Shown here: positions 42,368 through 50,967 of the stretch, in pieces
Layout of the letters: each line of letters opens with the position of its first letter
How positions within the stretch are numbered: the first letter of the stretch is position 1
The notes under the pieces: model-generated
Seen by the model: only the letters and a program-made list of their open reading frames with translations
The model's database searches: none
Told to the model about the DNA's origin: nothing
Source: Anammoximicrobium sp964486845
GTDB lineage: Bacteria > Planctomycetota > Planctomycetia > Pirellulales > Pirellulaceae
Direction of reading: 5' to 3'
NCBI GenBank assembly: GCA_964486845.1
Contig: CAZAQY010000012.1
Coordinates: forward strand, 1 to 64,000
Length of the DNA stretch: 64,000 bases
Program-made: the position numbers and the translations under genes

Positions 42368-43543
42368 TCAGATCTCATTTAACAGCGCCTTCAATTTCAG
42401 CGCCGGCAGGCCGATGTCCCACTGGCCGATGGTTCTGGCCGCGTCGGCCTCGGCCATGATCGCTCCGGAGGAACCGGAACGTACCAGCGTCAATTGCTCG
42501 GCCAACTCACGGGCCCAGCGGTCGTACTGGGCGGCTGCTTCCTTGTCCTCCGGCAGCGAAGCCAGCGCCCGCCGGATCTCCGCCTGCTTCTCCGGAAGCG
42601 GCCAATCCGCGAGACTGGGGTCGGTGAAGGCAAAGGCCGTCAACTCATCCAGCAGCGATTTCCCTCGCTCCCCCAGGTCGGACTTCGCCGCAGCGTTCGT
42701 CTTGCCTGCATAGTCGAAGAAGACGAAGCGGAAATCGCGCATCGCCGGTTTGAGCGTAAACACCGTATCGGTGCCATAGCTCCCGACGGTGAAACCCGCC
42801 TTTTCGGTCTGGCCGGGAGGCCACAGGACCGCGCACGGCCCGACGCCCCGGTGCGTGGGCGAGATGTGCCCGGCGTCATAGACCCTGTCGTAGTACAGCG
42901 TCCACCACTCCTGGGCGATGTCCAGTTCTGCCCGTTGGCCTTGAGCGAGATCGCGCGTGGGCGTCAGCACGTGGCGGTCCGCGTCGCTGACAAACGCGGA
43001 GGGGTAACAGCGCACCGCCATCCGCACAGCCGTGATTTCCACCTTCGGCTCCAGCAGCACCTGCGCGTACAGGCAGTCCCCGCCGGCCAGCGCGACGAAA
43101 CGCACGCGGACCACGGCTTGCGAATGGTCGAAGACGAAATCCACGGTGCCGCGGTTGCCGGAGCTGCGCCCGGTCAGCGAATGGATCAGCGTCCTGCCAA
43201 TGCTCTGGCCGTTGAGTTGCACGTCGAAGAATCCGCCGCCGTACCAGTTGCAGTCGACCGGCTGAGGCATGCCGATGTAGCCTTCGCCGGGAATGGCCGC
43301 TTGCGGTTCCTTCGGGTCCCTGGCGATGACATAGCGCAAGCCGTACACCAGCGATCCGGTATCCATCGTGATCAGCTGCCGATGGCCTTGCAGACCGATG
43401 GTGTGCGCCGGCGCTCCGGGGCCGATCGTGACGGTCTGCACGCCGGAGTCCGTGACCAGCACCTGCGGCGGCGTTTGCGATGGCGACAGGCTGTCCAGGA
43501 GCAGTGCCAGGCAGCACGCTGCGGTCAGACGAAACACGCTCAT
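42368..43543 (-). CDS. secreted protein of unknown function, coupled to M19 dipeptidase
   Basis: The 391-residue protein has a short signal peptide (FRLTAACCLALLLDSLS) and a beta-rich body (GDCLYAQVLLEPKVEITAVR, WWTLYYDRVYDAGHIS) ending in a helical region. It resembles planctomycete exoproteins with a galactose-mutarotase-like sandwich, but I cannot assign it. Its ATG overlaps the TGA of the M19 dipeptidase gene (ATGA), so translation is coupled. A role in the same process as the dipeptidase is likely. Confidence 0.75.
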   Translation of the reverse strand: MSVFRLTAACCLALLLDSLSPSQTPPQVLVTDSGVQTVTIGPGAPAHTIGLQGHRQLITMDTGSLVYGLRYVIARDPKEPQAAIPGEGYIGMPQPVDCNWYGGGFFDVQLNGQSIGRTLIHSLTGRSSGNRGTVDFVFDHSQAVVRVRFVALAGGDCLYAQVLLEPKVEITAVRMAVRCYPSAFVSDADRHVLTPTRDLAQGQRAELDIAQEWWTLYYDRVYDAGHISPTHRGVGPCAVLWPPGQTEKAGFTVGSYGTDTVFTLKPAMRDFRFVFFDYAGKTNAAAKSDLGERGKSLLDELTAFAFTDPSLADWPLPEKQAEIRRALASLPEDKEAAAQYDRWARELAEQLTLVRSGSSGAIMAEADAARTIGQWDIGLPALKLKALLNEI

Positions 43544-44910
43544 GGGTACTTTCTTCCTTGCCAAACATCGCGCGCGACGCGCAGGATGTTGCCGCCCAGG
43601 ATCTTGGCAATGGCGTCGTCGGCATAGCCCCGCTGGACCAGGCCGACGGTGAACAGGGGCCAATTGGTCCAGGCCAGGCTGGGGGCGGCCCGGCCTGCCA
43701 GGGAGCCTTCGGGCCAGAGCGCCTCCCAGCGCGGCATGCTGCGCAGGCCCGTGTCGCGTTTCGGGATCTTCGCACGTTCGGCGGCCGAGTTTCGGGATTG
43801 GTAGGCGATGTCGGTGCCGATGGCGACGTGTTCCACGCCGAATTTCTTGACGACATAGTCGATGTGGTCGAGGAACGTGCCGATGTGGCCCTCGCCGCCG
43901 AGAAAGCCGGAGATACAGCAAATGCCCACCAGTCCGCCGGTGTCGCAGATGGCGCGGATGACTTCGTCGGGCTTGGAACGGATGTGACGGTGCAGCCCGG
44001 CGGCGGTCGTGTGGCTGGCGACCATCGGCTGCTGCGATGCCTGGGCGGCTTCCAGACTCGTGCGCCAGCCGGAATGGGCCACGTCCACGATGACGCCGAC
44101 ACGGTTCATCTCGGCGATGGCCGCGCGGCCGAAATCGCTCAACCCGCCGTCGGTCGCCTCGCCGCAACCGTCGCCCAGCGGGTTGCGGCGGTTGTAGGTC
44201 AGGTGCATCATGCGGATGCCGAGCTGCTGAAAGACGCGGATAAAACCGAGTTCGTCGCGCACGTTGTTCCAGTGCTGGCGGAGCGGCACGCCGTTGGCCG
44301 TAAAGTACAGGCACAGGCGGTTCTGTTTCTTCGCGGCCACGATGTCGTCCGGCGTAGCCGCTTTGAACAACTCGTCGCGCAACAGGTCGGTGGCGAACGT
44401 GAACCGCGCCAGCCGCTTGACCAGCCGCAGCGGGTCGTTGCTCTCCTCGCCCGCGTTCTGGAAGATGCACGTCACGCCCGCTGCGCGGAAGGCTTCCAGG
44501 AATTCTTTCCGTTCCGCCTGATCGGTGGCGCTGCGGATCATCGGCAACTCTTCGTGCAGGTCGCTCAGCTCCGCCTCCGAGGCGCCCTCTTCCATTGCCT
44601 TGCGGATCAAGTCGCCGTCCAGTGCGGCGCGAGGCGAAAACCCGTAGGATTCGAACACCAGCGAGTTGGCGTGGAGTTCGAGCCCGTGTTCGAGTTCCTT
44701 CTGGCTGGGCTTCAGGACGTCCAGCGCGGCCTGGCGGGCCTTCTGGATGATCTCGTTCGGGGGCGAGAGCGGCGACGCGACGGCATCTGCGGCCGAGGCC
44801 CGCCGCACGCGGCTGCAGGCGGCGCCTGCGGCACCAAGCGCCGAAAGGGCCGCGGCCGTTTTCAGAAAGCGTCGTCGCGTGGTCTGGACAGTGGAATTTC
44901 CGGCGGTCAT
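43540..44910 (-). CDS. Tat-secreted renal-dipeptidase-like protein (M19)
   Basis: The 456-residue protein has a twin-arginine signal (TRRRFLKTAAALSAL) and an M19 TIM-barrel. Metal-site residues are visible in NPLGDGCGEATDGGLSDFG, VDVAHSGW and VASHTTA. The first HxD ligand pair of classic members reads HAN in ELHANSLVFESYGFS, so one metal may be bound differently. M19 enzymes split dipeptides, including D-amino-acid or cyclic forms. GGGAGG precedes the ATG at 44910. The downstream unknown gene is coupled by ATGA. Confidence 0.87.
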   Translation of the reverse strand: MTAGNSTVQTTRRRFLKTAAALSALGAAGAACSRVRRASAADAVASPLSPPNEIIQKARQAALDVLKPSQKELEHGLELHANSLVFESYGFSPRAALDGDLIRKAMEEGASEAELSDLHEELPMIRSATDQAERKEFLEAFRAAGVTCIFQNAGEESNDPLRLVKRLARFTFATDLLRDELFKAATPDDIVAAKKQNRLCLYFTANGVPLRQHWNNVRDELGFIRVFQQLGIRMMHLTYNRRNPLGDGCGEATDGGLSDFGRAAIAEMNRVGVIVDVAHSGWRTSLEAAQASQQPMVASHTTAAGLHRHIRSKPDEVIRAICDTGGLVGICCISGFLGGEGHIGTFLDHIDYVVKKFGVEHVAIGTDIAYQSRNSAAERAKIPKRDTGLRSMPRWEALWPEGSLAGRAAPSLAWTNWPLFTVGLVQRGYADDAIAKILGGNILRVARDVWQGRKYP

Positions 44911-45054
44911 GGGCGCACCTCCCAACATGGTGAATTGGCGTCTGTAGCGGCTTCTAGTTGAACTACATCGTCACGCCTCGGTCAAGACGCCATGCTTGAG
45001 GAAGAGGCTTGATGAAGGCTGGTATTCGCCGGCGGCCAGGAGTACACTGGGGAA

Positions 45055-45357
45055 ATGCTAATCGGAACCATCTGCAAGATTATTGCCGAAAAGGGAATCG
45101 GCTTCATCAAGCCTTGCGATCGCGGCGGGGATGTTTTTTTCCATTCCAGCGCTGTGGTCGGCGAGCCGTTTGAGCGATTGAAGGAGGGACAAGCGGTGTC
45201 CTTCGATCTCGACCGGACCCCTGCTGCGCGCGATCGCCCTCGAGCGGCCAAGGTGCAGCCGTGCGATGAAAAACTGCTTGGCCGAAAGGCGGCCGAGGAA
45301 CCGCCGCCCGTTTCGCATCCGCGGGCCCGGCATCGAAAGCCGACTTGGCGCAGATAG
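45055..45357 (+). CDS. cold-shock-domain protein with basic tail
   Basis: The 100-residue protein has one cold-shock OB domain (residues 1-68) with RNP1-like GIGFIKP and RNP2-like DVFFHSS. The remaining 32 residues are Arg/Pro-rich (RARHRKPTWRR) and probably disordered. It should bind single-stranded RNA or DNA. Typical CspA proteins are about 67 residues; extended versions are common in planctomycetes. GGAG lies upstream of the ATG. Single gene. Confidence 0.88.
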   Translation: MLIGTICKIIAEKGIGFIKPCDRGGDVFFHSSAVVGEPFERLKEGQAVSFDLDRTPAARDRPRAAKVQPCDEKLLGRKAAEEPPPVSHPRARHRKPTWRR

Positions 45358-45450
45358 TGGCGAAATGGAGGAAACATGTTGACACACATCCGGAAATCGA
45401 CTTGGAAGCGAATGAGTCGGGCGGGTGATTGTTCCAGAGGAGATGACACC

Positions 45451-46272
45451 ATGAGATTTTGCGTTCTTTGTTGTTGCCTGGTTGTCGCTGGCGTCGGCTT
45501 CGGACAGGAAATCCTTGCCGCCGAGTCTGTCGCCGAGAAAGCCGTCCCATGGGCCAGCGTCCAGTGCGAAGGGACCTACCCGAAACACCTGCAAGGCATT
45601 TGCACCAACGAGCAGGACGCCATTTACTGGTCGTTCACCACGGTGCTGGTGAAGACCGACAAGCAGGGAAAGGTGCTGAAAAAGATCCCGGTGGCCAGCC
45701 ATCACGGCGATCTCTGCTTCCACGACGGGAAAATCTACGTAGCGGTGAATTTGGGCAAGTTCAACGATCCCGCGGGCAACGCCGACTCGTGGGTCTACGT
45801 GTATGACGCGGGCGATTTGACGTTCTTGAGCAAGCACGAGACACAGGAGGCATTCCACGGAGCGGGCGGTATCGGCTTCCGCGACGGGCAGTTCTTCATC
45901 GTCGGCGGCCTGCCGCCGGGCGTGAACGAGAACTACGTCTACCAGTACGACGAAGCCTTCCGCTTTGTCAAGAAGCACATCGTCCGCAGCGGCTACACGC
46001 TGATGGGCATCCAGACGGCGACCTTCGCCGGCGACGGCTGGTGGTTCGGCTGTTACGGAAATCCTCGAGTGCTGCTCAAGACCGACGCGTCTTTCCACTT
46101 CCTCGGCAAGTACGAACTCGATTGCTCGCTGGGGATCGTAGGCCTGCCGGACGGCCAGCTGCTGGTCGCTCGCGGCCCATGCCGGACGGGGATAGGATGC
46201 AGCGGAAGCGTTGCCGTGGCACGCGCGGACGCCGAGAAGGGATTTGTTGTCGTGAAGGACGAGAGCAAGTGA
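45451..46272 (+). CDS. secreted beta-propeller-like protein
   Basis: The 273-residue protein has a signal peptide (RFCVLCCCLVVAGVGFG) and repeats of about 40 residues with GICTNEQDAIYWSFTT, GDLCFHDGKIYVAVN and GGIGFRDGQFFIVGG, typical of propeller blades. No catalytic motif is evident. The ATG at 45451 follows GAGGAG. Its TGA overlaps the GTG start of the GH13 gene (GTGA), so the two are coupled, although one is exported and the other is not. Confidence 0.75.
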   Translation: MRFCVLCCCLVVAGVGFGQEILAAESVAEKAVPWASVQCEGTYPKHLQGICTNEQDAIYWSFTTVLVKTDKQGKVLKKIPVASHHGDLCFHDGKIYVAVNLGKFNDPAGNADSWVYVYDAGDLTFLSKHETQEAFHGAGGIGFRDGQFFIVGGLPPGVNENYVYQYDEAFRFVKKHIVRSGYTLMGIQTATFAGDGWWFGCYGNPRVLLKTDASFHFLGKYELDCSLGIVGLPDGQLLVARGPCRTGIGCSGSVAVARADAEKGFVVVKDESK

Positions 46273-47813
46273 GCGACAGAACGGATTCCACGTCGATCGA
46301 GGTTCCCGCCTGGGTCCAGGACGCAGTCTTCTACCAGATCTTCCCTGACCGGTTCGCGCGCAGCGAGCGCCTGACGAAACCGGCCGGTCTGGTCCCGTGG
46401 CACCGGGCGCCGACGACTCACGGTTACCACGGTGGCGACCTGTGGGGCGTCGTGGAGCACCTGGACCACCTGGTGGAGTTGGGCATCACCGCGATCTATC
46501 TGAACCCGATCTTCCAATCCGCCTGCAACCACCGCTACCACACGCACGATTACGAAAAGGTGGATCCGCTGTTGGGCGGCAATGCGGCGCTGCGGGCGTT
46601 GATCGGCGAGTCGCACCGGCGCGGAATCCGAGTGATCCTGGATGGCGTGTTCAACCATGCCAGTCGCGGATTCTTGCAGTTCAACGACATCCTCGAAAAC
46701 GGCCCCCATTCGCCTTGGGTGGATTGGTTTCACATCCAATGCTGGCCGCTCGCGCCGTACGACGGCAACCAGCCCGCGAACTACATCGGTTGGCACGGGC
46801 ATCGCGCGTTGCCGAAATTCAACACCGACAATCCGCAAGTCCGCGAGTACCTGATGCAGATCGCCGAGCACTGGATCCGGGACTACGATATCGACGGCTG
46901 GCGGTTGGACGTGCCGAACGATATCACCACCGCCGGCTTCTGGGAGGAGTTCCGCCGTCGCGTCCGCGCGATCAAACGCGACGCCTACCTGGTGGGGGAA
47001 ATCTGGCGCGAGGCGGCCGATTGGCTGCGCGGCGACCGCTTTGACGCCACCATGAACTACCTGTTTGCGGCGGCGACGATTGCGTTCACCGCCGGCCACC
47101 GCGTGAGCCAAACGCTGGCTCAAAGTCGTTCCTACGATCCGTATCCCGCCATCGACGCCCCCGAATTCGCACGCCGGATCGACCATCTGTTGCAGCTGTA
47201 CGACTGGGAGGTGACCAAAGCTCAACTCAATCTGTTGGACAGCCACGATGCGCCCCGGCTATTGAGTCTGGCGCGCGGCGACAAGGCCACGGTCCGTCTG
47301 GCGACGCTGTTTCAGATGACGTTCCCCGGTGCCCCCTGCGTCTACTACGGAGACGAGATCGCGTTGCGCGGGACGAAGGCCTATGACAAGCCGCACCGGG
47401 ACCGCGACGCCCGCTGGCCGTTTCCCTGGCACGATCCGAGCCGCTGGGACCGGGAGATGCTGGCGTTCTTTCGCCAAGCCATCGCCCTGCGCCACGCGCA
47501 TCCGGCGCTTCGCCATGGGCGTTACGATACGCTGTACGCTCAGGGCCACTGCTACGCCTTTGCACGATCCCACGCCGAAGAGACGCTGGTGACCGTGATC
47601 AATGCGGGAGAGCAGGCGGCCGGCTTATCGCTGGACGTCGCCCGCTTCTGTCGCGAAGGCACGGACGTGAAAGTGATCTTCGGCGAAGGGACTGGCGGAG
47701 TGGTGCGTGGCGGCCAACTGGCGGTGGCCGTGCCAGCTCGAACGCCCGCCGTGTTCTCCGGCGAAATCGAGGCTGCTGTTGCACCAGACGAGCTTGCCAA
47801 GGCTGCAGCGTGA
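46269..47813 (+). CDS. GH13 alpha-amylase family enzyme, neopullulanase-like
   Basis: The 514-residue protein is a cytoplasmic GH13 enzyme (no signal). The conserved regions are DGVFNH (125-130), GWRLDV with nucleophile D214, VGEIW with acid/base E244, and LLDSHD with H326-D327. The opening VQDAVFYQIFPDRFARS is typical of cyclomaltodextrinase and neopullulanase, but the usual N-terminal CBM34-like domain is absent. It probably trims maltodextrins from glycogen or imported sugars. The GTG start overlaps the stop of the preceding gene, with AAGGACGA upstream. Confidence 0.9.
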   Translation: MSDRTDSTSIEVPAWVQDAVFYQIFPDRFARSERLTKPAGLVPWHRAPTTHGYHGGDLWGVVEHLDHLVELGITAIYLNPIFQSACNHRYHTHDYEKVDPLLGGNAALRALIGESHRRGIRVILDGVFNHASRGFLQFNDILENGPHSPWVDWFHIQCWPLAPYDGNQPANYIGWHGHRALPKFNTDNPQVREYLMQIAEHWIRDYDIDGWRLDVPNDITTAGFWEEFRRRVRAIKRDAYLVGEIWREAADWLRGDRFDATMNYLFAAATIAFTAGHRVSQTLAQSRSYDPYPAIDAPEFARRIDHLLQLYDWEVTKAQLNLLDSHDAPRLLSLARGDKATVRLATLFQMTFPGAPCVYYGDEIALRGTKAYDKPHRDRDARWPFPWHDPSRWDREMLAFFRQAIALRHAHPALRHGRYDTLYAQGHCYAFARSHAEETLVTVINAGEQAAGLSLDVARFCREGTDVKVIFGEGTGGVVRGGQLAVAVPARTPAVFSGEIEAAVAPDELAKAAA

Positions 47814-48027
47814 CCGGCGCTTTCCGGCTTCGATCGTGCAGCGTCCCCGTCTGCGGCGCGTCGGTCGGCGACGGGCGTGGCCCTGCGTGTGGCACGGCTC
47901 ACATCTTCGCCGTGCCGGAAGTGCGCACGAAGCCGGCCTTGGGGGGGATTCGCGATCCATTCCGTTGCCGGCCTGGCGTCGGACGGCCGGTGAGGCCTCT
48001 TGCCGTTGGGCGTCGTGCGCCGCTTCG

Positions 48028-48052
48028 CACGGCCAACAAGTAGGCCGTGCCG
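48028..48052. repeat. short palindromic repeat, copy 2
   Basis: Identical over 25 bases to the copy at 7204-7229 (GCACGGCC, loop AACAAGTA, GGCCGTGC with one more C). It lies inside or at the end of a decayed gene on the minus strand. Confidence 0.8.
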
Positions 48053-48305
48053 CCGCGCGAAACGTGGTGGATCGGTTTCGAGACCCACGCTTGACGGACG
48101 TTGTCGGGATCGATCTCGCGGAAATGTTCGATCGTCGTTTTCACCCGGATGACGCGCACGAACTGCGTCATGGCGTCCGCGGCAGAAGGCGTCGCGACGC
48201 ATCGGCGGCCGGCGCTGAACCGCCGATGAAAACGGACCCTACGGATGCGGCCAGCACGACGATCAGGCTGGCACGGCGGTTCGTGATCGGCGCAAGCGGT
48301 TTCAC
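48053..48305 (-). pseudogene. remnant of a small secreted protein gene
   Basis: GTG at 48305 has AAGGAG nine bases upstream and begins a clear signal peptide (RRASLIVVLAASVGSVFIGG, then SAPAADA). The frame stops at 48168-48170. A shifted frame starting at 48171 encodes MTQFVRVIRVKTTIEHFREI and DNVRQAWVSKPIHHVSRG up to the palindromic repeat at 48028-48052. A single frameshift plus insertion of the repeat would explain the pattern. Family unknown; the two pieces are joined here by inference. Confidence 0.4.
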
Positions 48306-48447
48306 GGCAAATGACTCCTTGAGTCCGGGGCTTGGAAAAGCACGTCCGGGTTATATAGGAAGGGTCACGTGCCGCAAACCATCTTCGAGGAGGGTCTTTT
48401 GAATTTCACCCGAAGTCGGCGAGGCGCGGATGATTTTGGGACAGGCG

Positions 48448-48621
48448 CTAATTTACCGCGCTGCTGATCTTTTCTACCGAACTCGCGAAGGTACCGTTCG
48501 TGCTGGAGCCGAAGATTTCGACGGTAATGATGATGACGCCCAGAATGGCGCCCAGCATAAAGGCATACTCGACCACCGTCGCACCTTGGTCCCGGCGAAG
48601 AAATCGTAGAATCGTACGCAT
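48448..48621 (-). CDS. Flp/Fap-type IVb pilin
   Basis: The 57-residue prepilin has a short basic leader (RTILRFLRRDQ), then GATVVEYAFMLGAILGVIII, which is the prepilin peptidase site and hydrophobic helix of Flp pilins with the conserved Glu five residues into the helix. It should be processed and assembled into a tight-adherence pilus. No tad or cpa genes are in the window. The ATG at 48621 follows GGTGGG. Confidence 0.88.
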   Translation of the reverse strand: MRTILRFLRRDQGATVVEYAFMLGAILGVIIITVEIFGSSTNGTFASSVEKISSAVN

Positions 48622-48681
48622 GCGTCCCACCCACCAGCGAAAGGAAGTTCCGTAAGATCGAGGCGAAGTTGCCGTGCGGAT

Positions 48682-48699
48682 CCGGGCATGCGTGCCCGG
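48682..48699. repeat. 18-bp perfect palindrome upstream of the pilin gene
   Basis: CCGGGCATGCGTGCCCGG lies about 60 bases before the Flp pilin start. It could be a regulator site or an RNA hairpin in the leader; nothing further supports either. Confidence 0.4.
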
Positions 48700-48824
48700 C
48701 AAGCCGCAGTGTCGCAGTCACGTATCTGCGCCGGCGTTCAGCCCGCTTCGTGCTTCTTCCAAGAAGCTTAGCTCAGTTTCTTCCCAAAAGGCGACAAATT
48801 TTGGTCGTCACGATCAGCCGAACC

Positions 48825-49058
48825 TCAACCTCCTCCAATCGCGGAGAACAGGTCCACGCGTTCGCCGCCTTTCAGCACGCGGTCCGGCTGCGCTGCGCGG
48901 TGGTTGACAAAGACGATTTTGGTCCGCTCGCGGGGGATTCCCAGCCGTTCGAGCAGCGCAGCCACGGTTTGTCCCGGTTCCGCGTCGACTTCCACGGCGG
49001 CGGCCCCGCCGGCAAATTGGCGCAGATCGGCATAAACGCACACCTGGACTTTGCTCAT
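48825..49058 (-). CDS. MoaD/ThiS-family sulfur carrier
   Basis: The 77-residue ubiquitin-fold protein begins MSKVQVCVYADLRQFAGG and ends AIGGG, close to the C-terminal Gly-Gly needed for thiocarboxylate formation (here Gly-Gly-Gly). It would donate sulfur to molybdopterin or a related tungstopterin. It starts nine bases after the stop of the aldehyde ferredoxin oxidoreductase gene, so a dedicated role in making that enzyme's dithiolene cofactor is likely. Confidence 0.88.
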   Translation of the reverse strand: MSKVQVCVYADLRQFAGGAAAVEVDAEPGQTVAALLERLGIPRERTKIVFVNHRAAQPDRVLKGGERVDLFSAIGGG

Positions 49059-49067
49059 CGTACGCCT

Positions 49068-50804
49068 TTATCCAATCCCCGCGAAAACCTGGTCCAGTTC
49101 CTCGTCCGAGACCACAAAAGTCATGTTGTGCGGCGGGAGTTTCTCGGTGCGGAAGAAGTCCGGCAGGCGGTCGTGGGCGGCGGTGTAGCCCACGGCTTTG
49201 TTGAAACCTCGTTCTACGGCCAACGTCTGCCTGCCGAGCGCCAAGAAGTCATCGGCGCTGATGAGGCGTCCGAAGTGGCCGCTGAGCATCTCGCAAATGC
49301 CCTCCAACGCGGCCGGGTTGTCCAGCACGGCGAAGGCCACGAACAAGCACAATCCGGTGGTATCGATGGCGGTGGTCGCAATCTGCAGGTTGCGGCTCAG
49401 TTCCACTTGCCCTTCCGTCCGCAACGGATCGACCTGGCCGCCCACGCTCAACACGTTTGCCGTCACCGCATAGCCGGCCGTGTGATCGGCGCCCATCGTC
49501 GAGGTGGCATACGTGACGCCGATGCCTTGGATGGCTCGCGGATCGTAGGCCGGCATGGCCTGACCCTTGACCGTGGGGATGCGTTCGATGCCGTATGCCC
49601 TGCCGAACACTTCTGCGCCGGAGGCGATCAGCCGCCCCAGCGGCGTGCCGCGGCGGACTTCGTCCAGCAATCGCAGCGCACCGGCGGCGTCGCCGAAGGG
49701 AATAACCCCCGCTTCCATCGCCACGGCAATCGTGGCTCCGGTCTCGATCGTGTCCAGCCCCAGATCGTCGTCCATGCGGTCCATGCGGGCGATGGCGTCC
49801 AAGTCGTCGATCCCGCAGTTGGCCCCGTGCGCCCAGACGGTTTCGTACTCGGGGCCCTTGGTGACGAACTCGCCGTGCTCGTCCACGTAGGTCCGGGAGC
49901 AACGGATGGTGCAGCCGCGGTGGCAGGCGTGCGCGATTTCGCCGCCCCGTTCCAGGATCACGTCGTGCTGCCGCTCGCCGCTGATCGGCTCCACGCCCTC
50001 GAACTGCCCGTCGCTGAAATTCCGCGTCGGGTACCCGCCGGCGGCGTTGAGCACGTTGGCCAGCGAATTCGTGCCGTACTTGGGCAAGCCTTCCCCGGTC
50101 AGCGGATGGCCCAGCAGGGCCTCGTTGAATTTCTGCACGCCTTGGCGAAAGGCCGCCATGTCCGCCGGCCGCGGCCGTTGACCGCCGGTGGGATCGACGA
50201 CGATCACCTTCAGTCCCTTCGATCCCATCACGGCCCCCAGGCCGCCGCGGCCGCAGTGCCGCGTCGGCCGCCGTTCGACGTCGGTGACCGCAATGCTGGC
50301 CGCCCCGGAGCGCATCTCGCCCGCTTGGCCGATGCTGATGCACGAAACCTTGTCGCCGAACCGCTCGCCTTGCCGAGCCACCGTGTCATAGTTTCCCAAT
50401 CCGGCCAGATCGTCGGCCGGCTCGAGCACGGCGTCGCCGGGCGTGACCCGCAAGCGGTACCACTTGCCGGCTGCCGGCCGGCCTTCCACAACGACCGCTT
50501 GAATGCCGCAGATCGCCAGGTCGATGGCGGCCATGCCGCCGGAGTTGGCTTCTTTGATCGTCCCTGTGAGCGGACTCTTCGCTCCCGCCGACAATCGTCC
50601 GGAACATGGCGCGCCGGTTCCGGTCAGGATGCCGGGGGCCAGCACCAATCTGTTGGCCGCCGACAGCGGATGGCAGTGGGGCGGCACCTCGTCCGCGACC
50701 AGCGCCGAGGTCAAACCGCGTCCACCCAGTTTCCGGTAACGCGCGTCGATCTCTTCCCGGCAGGCCGAAAGATCGCTCATATTCACTCGCAAGATCGTGG
50801 CCAT
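49068..50804 (-). CDS. aor: aldehyde ferredoxin oxidoreductase, tungsten/molybdenum type
   Basis: The 578-residue protein has the three AOR domains. The cluster ligands are C294, C298 and C302 (ACHRGCTIRC) and C486 (TTGLCLFV), giving C-x3-C-x3-C rather than the C-x2-C-x3-C of the Pyrococcus enzyme. The pterin-binding regions around SGGMAAIDLAICG and HCGRGGLGAVMGSKG are kept. It oxidises an aldehyde to the acid with ferredoxin as acceptor, or the reverse, in the cytoplasm. The MoaD-like gene follows directly, and the aldolase gene is divergent across 163 bases. ATG at 50804 follows GAGGAG. Substrate unknown. Confidence 0.93.
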   Translation of the reverse strand: MATILRVNMSDLSACREEIDARYRKLGGRGLTSALVADEVPPHCHPLSAANRLVLAPGILTGTGAPCSGRLSAGAKSPLTGTIKEANSGGMAAIDLAICGIQAVVVEGRPAAGKWYRLRVTPGDAVLEPADDLAGLGNYDTVARQGERFGDKVSCISIGQAGEMRSGAASIAVTDVERRPTRHCGRGGLGAVMGSKGLKVIVVDPTGGQRPRPADMAAFRQGVQKFNEALLGHPLTGEGLPKYGTNSLANVLNAAGGYPTRNFSDGQFEGVEPISGERQHDVILERGGEIAHACHRGCTIRCSRTYVDEHGEFVTKGPEYETVWAHGANCGIDDLDAIARMDRMDDDLGLDTIETGATIAVAMEAGVIPFGDAAGALRLLDEVRRGTPLGRLIASGAEVFGRAYGIERIPTVKGQAMPAYDPRAIQGIGVTYATSTMGADHTAGYAVTANVLSVGGQVDPLRTEGQVELSRNLQIATTAIDTTGLCLFVAFAVLDNPAALEGICEMLSGHFGRLISADDFLALGRQTLAVERGFNKAVGYTAAHDRLPDFFRTEKLPPHNMTFVVSDEELDQVFAGIG

Positions 50805-50930
50805 ACTCGGTTGCTCCTCATAGGGCTTGGCAAACGTCGGCGTCCGGCGGACATGACACCGCGCGGTGGCGGCGTGCTTGGATTCTAACACACAACGTTG
50901 GAAACAGCACCACTACTTTCCCTGGACGCA

Positions 50931-50959
50931 TTGCCAAGCCGCGGCCACGGCGTTATAAC
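50931..50959 (+). promoter_or_regulatory. putative promoter giving a leaderless aldolase mRNA
   Basis: TTGCCA (50931-50936) and TATAAC (50954-50959) are 17 bases apart. Transcription would start at about 50966, essentially at the ATG (50968), and no ribosome-binding site precedes that ATG. Confidence 0.45.
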
Positions 50960-50967
50960 GGTCCGTC

